Source: Armatimonadota bacterium (lineage in GTDB: Bacteria > Armatimonadota > UBA10988 > DTZQ01). Taken from it: DNA of 5,160 nucleotides. Position numbers and translations under genes: made by a program. Under the pieces are notes generated by a model that saw only the letters and a list, made by a program, of their open reading frames with translations, ran no database searches and had not been told where the DNA came from. The DNA is taken from the NCBI GenBank assembly GCA_012961305.1, contig DTZQ01000668.1, positions 1-5,160 on the forward strand, in the 5' to 3' direction. Below, piece by piece: positions 1-5,160 of this stretch. Numbering within the stretch: the stretch's first letter is position 1; each line of letters starts with the position of its first letter.

Positions 1-40
1 AAGCGCTCGCAAGGGTCCGTTTATCCTCCCCTGGGCAGAG

Positions 41-72
41 GAAAAAAATGCCTACCTGAAACCCAGGTAAGC
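41..72 (-). terminator. Rho-independent terminator after the Flp pilin gene
   Basis: On the minus strand GCTTACCTG (72-64) pairs with CAGGTAGGC (58-50), a 9-bp stem with one G-T wobble and the 5-base loop GGTTT. It is followed by A and seven T (49-42), a classic intrinsic terminator. It lies about 60 bases past the pilin stop and should end the pilin transcript before any gene beyond the window edge. Confidence 0.85.
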
Positions 73-106
73 ATTAGGGCCACGCTCGGAAGAGCGTGGC
101 CCTAAT
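73..106. repeat. Perfect 15-bp inverted repeat downstream of the pilin gene
   Basis: ATTAGGGCCACGCTC (73-87) and its exact complement (92-106) enclose a 4-base centre (GGAA on the plus strand, TTCC on the minus). It starts 26 bases after the pilin stop and directly abuts the terminator hairpin. On the minus strand no U tract follows it, so it is unlikely to terminate pilin transcription alone. It could protect the 3' end of the pilin mRNA, or act weakly as a terminator for plus-strand transcripts (TTT follows it there). Confidence 0.75.
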
Positions 107-131
107 TTCAGGAAAGACATCTTCGTCGAGG

Positions 132-296
132 TTAGACGGTGGTGACCATGGACTGTTCAATGGTGATGAAGACGTCCTTGGTCTTCCGACCCAAGACCGT
201 CAGAATCGCGATACACACAATCGCGATCAAGGCCACCAGCAAACCGTACTCAATCAAGGTCTGCCCTTCTTCCCCGACGAACAGCCGCTTGAGCAT
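132..296 (-). CDS. flp: Flp-type (Tad) pilin precursor
   Basis: This small gene encodes 54 residues from ATG at 296 to a TAA stop at 134-132. It starts with a short basic leader, MLKRLFVGEEG, then QTLIEYGLLVALIAIVCIA, the Flp signature: a processing glycine (G11), glutamate at +5 (E16), tyrosine at +6 (Y17) and an unbroken hydrophobic helix (about 14-34). A TadV/CpaA-type prepilin peptidase would cut after G11, leaving a 43-residue mature subunit for a Tad pilus. The short polar tail ends in TIEQSMVTTV. Length is normal for the family (about 50-65). The gene has its own extended -10 promoter, a near-perfect Shine-Dalgarno and a strong terminator, so it is probably a highly expressed single-gene transcript. 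Its first 43 bases overlap the open end of the yfhO-like frame. No tad assembly genes are visible; they may lie beyond base 1. Confidence 0.92.
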   Translation of the reverse strand: MLKRLFVGEEGQTLIEYGLLVALIAIVCIAILTVLGRKTKDVFITIEQSMVTTV

Positions 297-2788
297 CTTC
301 TCACCTCCCCTCCGATAGTGGTTCTACTGTTTACCTCGCTGTTTCTATTATACCATAATCTCCCGGTTCTAACACCTCTTAGTCGAAACCCTTGATTAAA
401 ATATTTTGAACAACCTCTTTTTCCCAAGAGCACTACCACCAATAACCAACTAACAGCCCAACCGGTGAAAAAAGTTCCCAACCGAAAGGATATTGGTTCA
501 TAAATCCAGGAAATTTCCCGCTGGCGAGGAGGTATGTGGACTGTCCGGAAAACCGTATGTAGTTCGCGGGGAATCCGATGTCCGGAGGGTAGGTAAACTT
601 GCCAACCTGGGTAATTAGTATCACTTAGAACCAGCCTTCCGGAGGTTGATGATGGACAACGCAACTGCACTGCATTGGGAGAATAGTAAGTAATTAAGAC
701 CGGCAGGCTCACCACAGTAACCTCGTTCCTGACCGCCGGGGTCACTCCCACCGCTTCCTGCCATACTCGCCTAAGTTCAAGCGAAGGAAAAGAACCAAGG
801 TTTATTTCTTCCTCCGGCAACAACCACACCCGCTTACCTCCGGGCACCACTTGCTGCCACTCTACCGCCTTTTCCTCCGGTTCAACCTGGGGCACCCATA
901 AATACCCTACCCCCATTAACTGCCGCTTGCCTATTTCTACCTCCTCCGCCGCCGGTTCCCATAACCACCGGTCAAGGACTGCCACCGGAAGAGGGTCATA
1001 GCCTTGGACATTGGGAATGTGATAGGGGACATTCAGATTGGGCACCAATGCCCGTCTCAGATGGCGGATTAACTCCGGATTGGATGGGTCAAAATGCGCT
1101 GGATTAAAGTAGGTCTGTACTACTGCTTTCATATCCTCCCGAGAAGTATATAACCTTAAACCATCAGGTCCCACTCCCAAAGGTACAGTCACCACTTCCC
1201 CTTTCCAGGCTGCTGCTCCCACCGTGGGATTAAAAGAACTGCCGAAACAGAACAACTCCAATCCTACCACTCCCCACCAGACTACGGCCCATCGCCGCGA
1301 CCAGGAAAACCTCAGCCATCGTCCCAACAAGTATATCCCACTAAGCCATCCTGCCGCCTGCAAGGTGTACGTCACTGCCCACCTCCACACCACCAGGACC
1401 AAATCTGACCACTGCCCTTTTACCAGCCGCACTGTCGTTTGTGCTATTACGGCCCGAACTAAAGCAGAGGCATATTCCATTGTCAAGGTAGGAACGAGTA
1501 CTGTAGCCGCCATTATCAGTATAACACAAATCAGGGCAAATTGCAAGAGTTTTGCAAAATTTTTTGCCAAAATTTTTTCTCCCTCCGCGCTCCTCTGCCA
1601 GCGGTTGACCCCCAAGGCTGCCAGAGTAGTAAGGGCGAAAGTAAACCAGTAAAGGAACCGAGCCGGGTCTCGAAACAGGGAAAACAGCGGGAAGTACTCG
1701 TAAGCCCAACGATAAAAAGGAGCATACTTCCCCCAAGCCAAGGCCAGGCTTGTGATTCCCAAACCCACCCAGAACCCCCAGCCTCGAACCCTTTTGGTAA
1801 CTGCCAGAGCGGCCCACACCAGGGGCAGCAGACCTACATAAGCGCACACCTCCCAGTAAAGCCCTCCCCCCCAATAGAACCCCCGCGCTGGATTGCCAAA
1901 CCAATCGGGCACCAGAATAGTAATTATCTGCCACGGCGGCAGCGAAAATCTGGTCACATCCTTGTAGGTGTACTGAGTGCGAGGTGAGTTGAGCACCAGT
2001 TCGTAAGTGGGCAGCAGTTGCAACGCTGCCAGGGCCCCACCCCCTCCCACTCCTATCCCCAGGCCTATCAGAACCCTGGTTACTGCCATCCAGGACTGTC
2101 CCTCGCATCGCTTCTGCACTGCCCGGTAAAGGGCATAAAGCCCAAAGAGCAACAGTCCCAACAGGGACATCTGGGCATGCCCGGCCAGAAACTGCACCCC
2201 TACTAATAGGGCTAACAAGGCCACCCTTTGGGCTGAAAAACGCTCCCAGACCCTTTCCTGCGCCCACAGCAGCAACGGCAACCAAGTGCAGGTGTAAGTA
2301 AGGCTGGGGAACTGTAAACGGGTAATGTTGAACCCGCTGAACATCCAGACCACGCCCCCCACCAGGGCGGCAAATCGCCGGCAACCTATTTGCCGCAGGA
2401 ACAGGAACATGAAGGTGCCGGTGAGGAAGATGTGCACCACCGCTCCGTAACTCAGTCCGTACTGCGGCGGCAGCCACAGGCTCAGCAGGTTCCAGGGGTA
2501 AAACACTGCCGACTGATGATTGGCAAGGAAAGGCATTCCGCAGAAGACATACGGGTTCCACAGCGGCAGCCGGTTGGCCAGCAAATTCTGTTGCGCGTAA
2601 GCCCGCCAGGGGTAAAATTGCAGCAACAGGTCACCCCAGTAGAGGGTCTCGCCCCGGAAAACAAGGCGCCAAAAGTAAAGAACCGTTGTCACCCCCAACA
2701 GCAGCACACACCATCCGTCGCTCACCAGTATATCTTCTATCGCCCGAGAACCCCCCCGAACGCGGCTCCACCAGCCTTTGGCTGTCAA
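254..2788 (-). CDS. YfhO-family polytopic membrane protein, likely GT-C glycosyltransferase
   Basis: From TTG at 2788 this encodes 844 residues with many hydrophobic helices. Family-typical motifs appear in order: a first helix (about 26-45), YWGD with D53 in the first outer loop, LPLWNPY (74-80), GMPFLANHQSAVFYPWN (84-100), GHAQ (203-206), FRDPARF (372-378), a periplasmic-type C-terminal domain with NVQGYDPL (593-600) and YPGWQVY (726-732), then a final helix (about 770-788). The length fits the YfhO family (about 800-900). These are thought to be lipid-phosphosugar-dependent glycosyltransferases acting outside the membrane on polymers such as teichoic acids; substrate here is unknown. The last 54 residues look unlike the family: low complexity, ending in RCSSGCSSGKKGRP, overlapping flp by 43 bases. 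GGGAAAA at 425-419 would allow a -1 shift to ...GKKRLFKIF and a stop at 398-396 (797 residues). Family call firm; exact C-terminus doubtful. Confidence 0.9.
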   Translation of the reverse strand: MTAKGWWSRVRGGSRAIEDILVSDGWCVLLLGVTTVLYFWRLVFRGETLYWGDLLLQFYPWRAYAQQNLLANRLPLWNPYVFCGMPFLANHQSAVFYPWNLLSLWLPPQYGLSYGAVVHIFLTGTFMFLFLRQIGCRRFAALVGGVVWMFSGFNITRLQFPSLTYTCTWLPLLLWAQERVWERFSAQRVALLALLVGVQFLAGHAQMSLLGLLLFGLYALYRAVQKRCEGQSWMAVTRVLIGLGIGVGGGGALAALQLLPTYELVLNSPRTQYTYKDVTRFSLPPWQIITILVPDWFGNPARGFYWGGGLYWEVCAYVGLLPLVWAALAVTKRVRGWGFWVGLGITSLALAWGKYAPFYRWAYEYFPLFSLFRDPARFLYWFTFALTTLAALGVNRWQRSAEGEKILAKNFAKLLQFALICVILIMAATVLVPTLTMEYASALVRAVIAQTTVRLVKGQWSDLVLVVWRWAVTYTLQAAGWLSGIYLLGRWLRFSWSRRWAVVWWGVVGLELFCFGSSFNPTVGAAAWKGEVVTVPLGVGPDGLRLYTSREDMKAVVQTYFNPAHFDPSNPELIRHLRRALVPNLNVPYHIPNVQGYDPLPVAVLDRWLWEPAAEEVEIGKRQLMGVGYLWVPQVEPEEKAVEWQQVVPGGKRVWLLPEEEINLGSFPSLELRRVWQEAVGVTPAVRNEVTVVSLPVLITYYSPNAVQLRCPSSTSGRLVLSDTNYPGWQVYLPSGHRIPRELHTVFRTVHIPPRQREISWIYEPISFRLGTFFTGWAVSWLLVVVLLGKRGCSKYFNQGFRLRGVRTGRLWYNRNSEVNSRTTIGGEVRRCSSGCSSGKKGRP
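301..308 (-). promoter_or_regulatory. Strong ribosome binding site of the Flp pilin gene
   Basis: GGAGGTGA on the minus strand matches the 16S anti-Shine-Dalgarno over eight bases. The GGAGG core lies 7 bases from the ATG at 296. Such a full match predicts high translation and fixes the start of this small gene. Confidence 0.85.
347..355 (-). promoter_or_regulatory. Extended -10 promoter for the Flp pilin gene
   Basis: The minus strand reads TGG TATAAT, a consensus -10 hexamer (352-347) with the TGn extension (355-353). At a 17-base spacing the -35 position (375-370) reads GTGTTA, a weak match, as is usual for extended -10 promoters. An A/T-rich stretch, AAAATATTTTAAT (408-396), lies further upstream, about where an UP element would sit. 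Transcription would start near 340, giving a leader of about 44 bases before the pilin ATG. The promoter lies inside the 3' tail of the yfhO-like open frame. Confidence 0.7.
396..428 (-). other. Possible -1 frameshift site or indel at the 3' end of the yfhO-like gene
   Basis: In the gene's own frame the codons TTG GGA AAA AGA place G GGA AAA (425-419) exactly as a canonical X XXY YYZ slippery heptamer. Slipping back one base gives AAG AGG TTG TTC AAA ATA TTT TAA, that is KRLFKIF and a stop at 398-396. A basic end after the final helix is what a membrane protein of this family normally has, and it avoids overlap with the pilin promoter. A missing A in this A5 run through sequencing or mutation would look the same. 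No strong downstream stimulatory hairpin was seen. Confidence 0.45.
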
Positions 2789-2796
2789 TCTCCTGG

Positions 2797-2803
2797 CCCT
2801 CCC
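2797..2803 (-). promoter_or_regulatory. Ribosome binding site that sets the TTG start of the yfhO-like gene
   Basis: GGGAGGG on the minus strand lies 8 bases before TTG at 2788. The open frame runs upstream to 3487, but that part overlaps the coiled-coil gene and reads as glycine/arginine/proline-rich noise, so a start inside the gap is needed. The next in-frame candidate, GTG at 2725 (VSDGWC), has no Shine-Dalgarno before it. Confidence 0.65.
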
Positions 2804-2825
2804 GGATGTAAGTAATTCTACGCTC

Positions 2826-2854
2826 GTAGGCGCAGGTTTGAAACCTGTAGGCAC
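2826..2854. repeat. REP-like palindrome between two genes
   Basis: The core is a perfect inverted repeat, CAGGTTT-G-AAACCTG (2833-2847), flanked by GTAGGCG on one side and TAGGCAC on the other. It fills much of the 68-base gap between the coiled-coil gene and the yfhO-like gene. Read through on the minus strand it would give GFKPAPT. From memory, that peptide recurs as a translation artefact of dispersed palindromes in many bacterial genomes; this is recollection, not a search. It has no U tract, so it is not an obvious terminator. The outer arms no longer pair well, so this copy may be decayed. Confidence 0.55.
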
Positions 2855-2856
2855 TC

Positions 2857-3900
2857 TCAAATTCTTCGCAACTCTTCGACCACTTCCTCTAAAACCGCCA
2901 GTTCTTCTTCCACGTCGGCGATGAGCCGCTGTTCCTCCACCGCGTTCTCCTGGGCAATTTGCAGGTTGGGCAGTTTGAGCCGGGCAGCGTCGAAGAGGGC
3001 CTCGATTTTGCTCAGACGCAGGTGGGTACGAGTTTCGTTCTCCTGGGTGTGGGCCAGTTCCCGCGCCACCCGGCGCTTCTCCTCCACTGCCGCAGCCAGT
3101 TCTCGTCGCAGGGCTTCGCTGGAAGCGCGAGCCAGATTCCGCTCCAGGCGGGTTAACTCCCGGTGCAGGGCCACTTCGTCCACCTCCCGCACGGTATTGC
3201 GCAGGATTTGGGTCTGCTGCGCCAGGGCCACCGCACCCTCGTACAGCCGGGCAAATCGCTCCCGCAGGTCGCTTGCTTCCTCCCCCTGGGCGTTTAGCAG
3301 CAATTGTACGGCTTCGTACTTCTGGGCAATCTGCTGCAACTGTGCCTGTAAGTCCGCATCCAAAACCAGCCGCTCGCGAGCCAAAACCATGCGCCGTCGA
3401 ATGACCCATCCTACCGCCACCACCGCCAGCACGGCTAACGGCGACCACACCAGAGGGGTAAGCGGTGGGGCCAACGGTTTTTCCCACACCGCCACCCGCA
3501 AGTCCCCGGACAGCCCCGCTTTCACCTGAGAGGGCGGAATGAGATACCAGTCCACGAACCGGTCCACCTCCAGGCGCACTCCCAGGGATTGCCCGGCCAA
3601 CTCCTGGGTGGGAGAAACCTCAAAAATGTAGCGGTGGCGGACCGGGTCTTCGCGCACCACCTGCACCCCCGGCCGGTTGAACTGCAGCAAGTTGTGGGGT
3701 ACGCTGAAACGACCCTGAGCATCGGTGGTGTAAAGGGCATCGTAAGTTTTGCCGTCGTAGTCAAAGGTAAAGGTCCCTTCCACCACTAAGCGGTAGGCAA
3801 ACTCGGCCGGGTCGCGCAGCGGGAGAATGGCAATCTCTGTGCCATCCAGCGGCAGCGGCAGAGAGGTTATTGGGTCAAATCCCTGCAAGTCAGCAGACAT
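2857..3900 (-). CDS. Membrane-anchored coiled-coil protein of unknown function
   Basis: This encodes 347 residues from ATG at 3900; I do not recognise the family. Residues 1-145 look beta-rich (for example YRLVVEGTFTFDYDGKTYDALY near 37-57 and RHRYIFEVSP near 88-97), resembling an immunoglobulin-like or carboxypeptidase-regulatory-type sandwich, though not clearly so. A single hydrophobic segment spans about 150-167 and is followed by RRRM, so the positive-inside rule puts the C-terminus in the cytoplasm. Residues 173-345 form a long charged coiled coil rich in E, R, L and A. No signal peptide is visible. The ribosome site is weak (AAGG at 3906-3909, 5 bases from ATG); a GGGAGG lies 18 bases upstream. 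A TTG at 4014 would add 38 basic, proline/glycine-rich residues that look non-coding, so ATG is preferred. It lies downstream of the vWA gene on the same strand, possibly in one transcription unit. Confidence 0.8.
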   Translation of the reverse strand: MSADLQGFDPITSLPLPLDGTEIAILPLRDPAEFAYRLVVEGTFTFDYDGKTYDALYTTDAQGRFSVPHNLLQFNRPGVQVVREDPVRHRYIFEVSPTQELAGQSLGVRLEVDRFVDWYLIPPSQVKAGLSGDLRVAVWEKPLAPPLTPLVWSPLAVLAVVAVGWVIRRRMVLARERLVLDADLQAQLQQIAQKYEAVQLLLNAQGEEASDLRERFARLYEGAVALAQQTQILRNTVREVDEVALHRELTRLERNLARASSEALRRELAAAVEEKRRVARELAHTQENETRTHLRLSKIEALFDAARLKLPNLQIAQENAVEEQRLIADVEEELAVLEEVVEELRRI

Positions 3901-4160
3901 AGCAGCCTTATTTCCTTTCCTCCCAGTTCTTATTCCCTTCCCCTGTCCTCCTGGAGGGCCAGGCTTTAGCCGGTTCGCACCTTGCCCCGACCGCCTAAGG
4001 TTTCTGAGCCTCAAGAAGCCGCCTGGGCCTCGAGTTCCAGGTTCCGCTGCCTAAGGGTGCTGAAGGCACCCTCTCCCCTCCTGCAGCGTGCTTGAGCACG
4101 CTTGCCCTGCTCTGCCGAAACGTTGAGGTTGCGGAAACCTCTCTGGAGTGCAGAAAAGGG
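3901..4160 (-). other. Structured 260-base intergenic region
   Basis: This gap between the vWA gene and the coiled-coil gene has no convincing long coding frame. It holds a series of short inverted repeats. These are GAGGTT/AACCTC at 4125-4141 (5-base loop), GCGTGCT/AGCACGC at 4086-4101 (2-base centre), AGGGTGC/GCACCCT at 4054-4072 (5-base loop) and CCTGG/CCAGG at 3950-3963 (4-base loop). None is followed by a U tract on the minus strand, so they do not look like intrinsic terminators. No clear -35/-10 pair was found. The octamer GCCTAAGG occurs twice on the plus strand (3993-4000 and 4049-4056). The region may shape the mRNA between two cotranscribed genes; that role is inference. Confidence 0.5.
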
Positions 4161-5160
4161 TCAGCGGGTCAACTGATACCCGGAGTAGGTCAGGGACTTG
4201 CGCAGGTAGCGGCCGGCCTCCGAAGAAGCGATGTGAGTGGAACCCAAACGGGCCAGGAAGTCCTTGTACTGCCCCAACAGCGCGGCTTCATGGTCCAGGT
4301 CTTGGTCCTGCCATTCCCGCGCGGCCACCCCCAAGACAACCATGTGCTCGTCCAGCAACTTAACTGCCTCGGCGTTGCGGCCCTCGTCCAATAGCGCGGC
4401 GGCCCGTATCAGCACCTCGCCAGTCTGAAAGCCCAACAGGTTTTTCTTCACCGACCGCTGGATGGAGCGCACCATCTCCTCCTTACTGCGGGTGTAGGAA
4501 ATGGTCACTGTCGCCTTCTCTTCACGGTTTTTGCGGAACACGAGGTCTTTGTACTTGAGGAACACTTCAGCCACCGGCAGCGTCCTTTTGCCCGACGGAA
4601 CGGCAATTTCCATCATCACCACATGGCTGTCGCCCAGGTAGAAATGGGGAATGAGGATTTTAACCCCCGGCTCCTCCGGCTGCTTCTGGCGGTCGGGAGT
4701 TATGCCCAGTTCCTCGTACACCCGGCGGTCAATATGCCGCTCTTCCGCCTTGACCTGCTCCACCTCCTCGGCCGTCAACTGCTGGGCTCCGAAAATTTTC
4801 ACCAGTTGCACCTGGTCGTGGAGTTTGATGCGCAACCGCAGGGCTTTGGCCACGATGTGGGTGAGTGCCTGAAACTCCTGTTGGAAGATTTCATCAATGC
4901 TGGCCGCATCCTGAATGAAATGGTAATTGCCCTTCCCTGCCCGAGCGACTTCCAGCATGAGTTCCTCGTTGAACTCCAGCCCTACGCCAATGGCCGTCGT
5001 AGTCAGGCCCTCCTCGAAGGCTCCCCGTGCCAGGCGGCGGAAGGAAGGCAAATCCTGCACCCCCACGGTAACCTGGCCATCGGAGAGGAGCAAGACCACG
5101 TTGACTCCCTCGTCGCGGTAATGTTTGCGCAGTTCGCGGTAGCCTGCTCGCAGTCCCGCG
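4161..5160 (-). CDS. vWA domain protein, C-terminal part (N-terminus beyond window)
   Basis: This is a partial gene: the frame stays open to the window edge, giving 332 visible residues and a TGA stop. It begins inside a von Willebrand factor A domain. Visible are the strand and loop NVVLLLSDGQ (about residues 20-29), whose SDG supplies the late aspartate of the MIDAS metal site, then TAIGVGLEFNEELM (55-68) and GKGNYHFI (75-82), typical of the last strands of bacterial vWA domains. The first MIDAS motif (DxSxS) should lie just outside the window. A beta-rich region follows (about 105-225, with IPHFYLGDSHVVMMEI near 170-186), then a helical C-terminus, a layout known from YfbK or 'Ca-activated channel-like' vWA proteins. 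Such proteins generally act as metal-dependent protein-binding scaffolds. No transmembrane helix is visible in this part. A GTG at 5099 is only an internal valine. Family call firm; function unknown. Confidence 0.88.
   Translation of the reverse strand, partial: AGLRAGYRELRKHYRDEGVNVVLLLSDGQVTVGVQDLPSFRRLARGAFEEGLTTTAIGVGLEFNEELMLEVARAGKGNYHFIQDAASIDEIFQQEFQALTHIVAKALRLRIKLHDQVQLVKIFGAQQLTAEEVEQVKAEERHIDRRVYEELGITPDRQKQPEEPGVKILIPHFYLGDSHVVMMEIAVPSGKRTLPVAEVFLKYKDLVFRKNREEKATVTISYTRSKEEMVRSIQRSVKKNLLGFQTGEVLIRAAALLDEGRNAEAVKLLDEHMVVLGVAAREWQDQDLDHEAALLGQYKDFLARLGSTHIASSEAGRYLRKSLTYSGYQLTR

Noticed and set aside
1..40. Possible start of a further minus-strand gene (GGGGAGG followed by TTG)
   Set aside because: The spacing is about 12 bases and only a few codons are visible before the window ends, so nothing can be supported.
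96..395. 99-residue plus-strand frame
   Set aside because: It is antisense to the pilin gene, its promoter and the terminator, with no ribosome site or recognisable domain.
1341..2561. 406-residue minus-strand frame
   Set aside because: It lies wholly inside the yfhO-like gene in another frame; its composition is noise and no motif is seen, while the overlapping frame has clear family motifs.
2789..3487. Upstream extension of the yfhO-like frame to a start at 3487
   Set aside because: It overlaps the coiled-coil gene antiparallel in phase only, reads as Gly/Arg/Pro-rich noise without domains, and a TTG with a good ribosome site exists at 2788.
2921..3529. 202-residue plus-strand frame rich in Ser and Arg
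   Set aside because: It is the antisense image of the coiled-coil segment; Ser/Arg richness is the expected by-product of Glu/Arg/Ala codons on the other strand.
3901..4014. TTG start at 4014 for the coiled-coil protein
   Set aside because: The added 38 residues are basic and Pro/Gly-rich like translated intergenic DNA, and no Shine-Dalgarno precedes the TTG. ATG at 3900 gives a cleaner protein, although its own ribosome site is weak.
4054..4072. Hairpin as a terminator for the vWA gene
   Set aside because: The stem is only 7 bp and is followed by TAGGCAGCGG on the minus strand, with no U tract.
1..5160. CRISPR array, tRNA, rRNA or insertion sequence
   Set aside because: No regularly spaced repeats, no tRNA-like cloverleaf or rRNA stretch, and no transposase frame or terminal repeats were seen on either strand.

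Overview
The window carries four protein genes, all on the minus strand, so transcription runs from high to low coordinates. The organism is a bacterium with about 55% GC by eye. Purine-rich Shine-Dalgarno sites, a TTG start chosen by a strong ribosome site, an extended -10 promoter (TGGTATAAT), a U-tract terminator and a short Flp/Tad pilin together suggest a Gram-positive-type lineage, perhaps a thermophilic Firmicutes/Clostridia relative. Chloroflexota-like bacteria are an alternative. This taxonomic guess is weak.

Region by region, in transcription order. (1) 5160-4161: the C-terminal 332 residues of a von Willebrand factor A (vWA) protein; its N-terminus lies outside the window. (2) 4160-3901: a 260-base gap with several small hairpins and a doubtful 24-codon ORF with a good ribosome site. 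(3) 3900-2857: a 347-residue protein of unknown function, made of an N-terminal beta-rich domain, one membrane segment and a long coiled coil. (4) 2856-2789: a 68-base gap holding a REP-like palindrome. (5) 2788-254: a YfhO-family polytopic membrane protein, probably a GT-C-type glycosyltransferase. (6) 296-132: a 54-residue Flp pilin with its own promoter and ribosome site, overlapping the 3' end of the yfhO-like frame. (7) 106-41: a long perfect hairpin followed directly by a second hairpin and a seven-U tract, which forms the transcription terminator of the pilin gene. Bases 1-40 hold nothing I can support.

The vWA protein and the membrane coiled-coil protein look like a cell-envelope pair, but no pathway can be named. 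The YfhO-like protein probably moves sugar from a lipid carrier onto an extracytoplasmic acceptor. The Flp pilin is the major subunit of a Tad-type pilus whose assembly genes are not in the window. Its private promoter suggests it is expressed separately from, and more strongly than, the genes upstream.

The oddest point is the 3' end of the yfhO-like gene. In the annotated frame it runs on as a 54-residue tail through the pilin promoter and into the pilin gene. A canonical -1 slippery heptamer (GGGAAAA) sits just after the last membrane helix, and a shift there would end the protein seven codons later at a natural-looking terminus.
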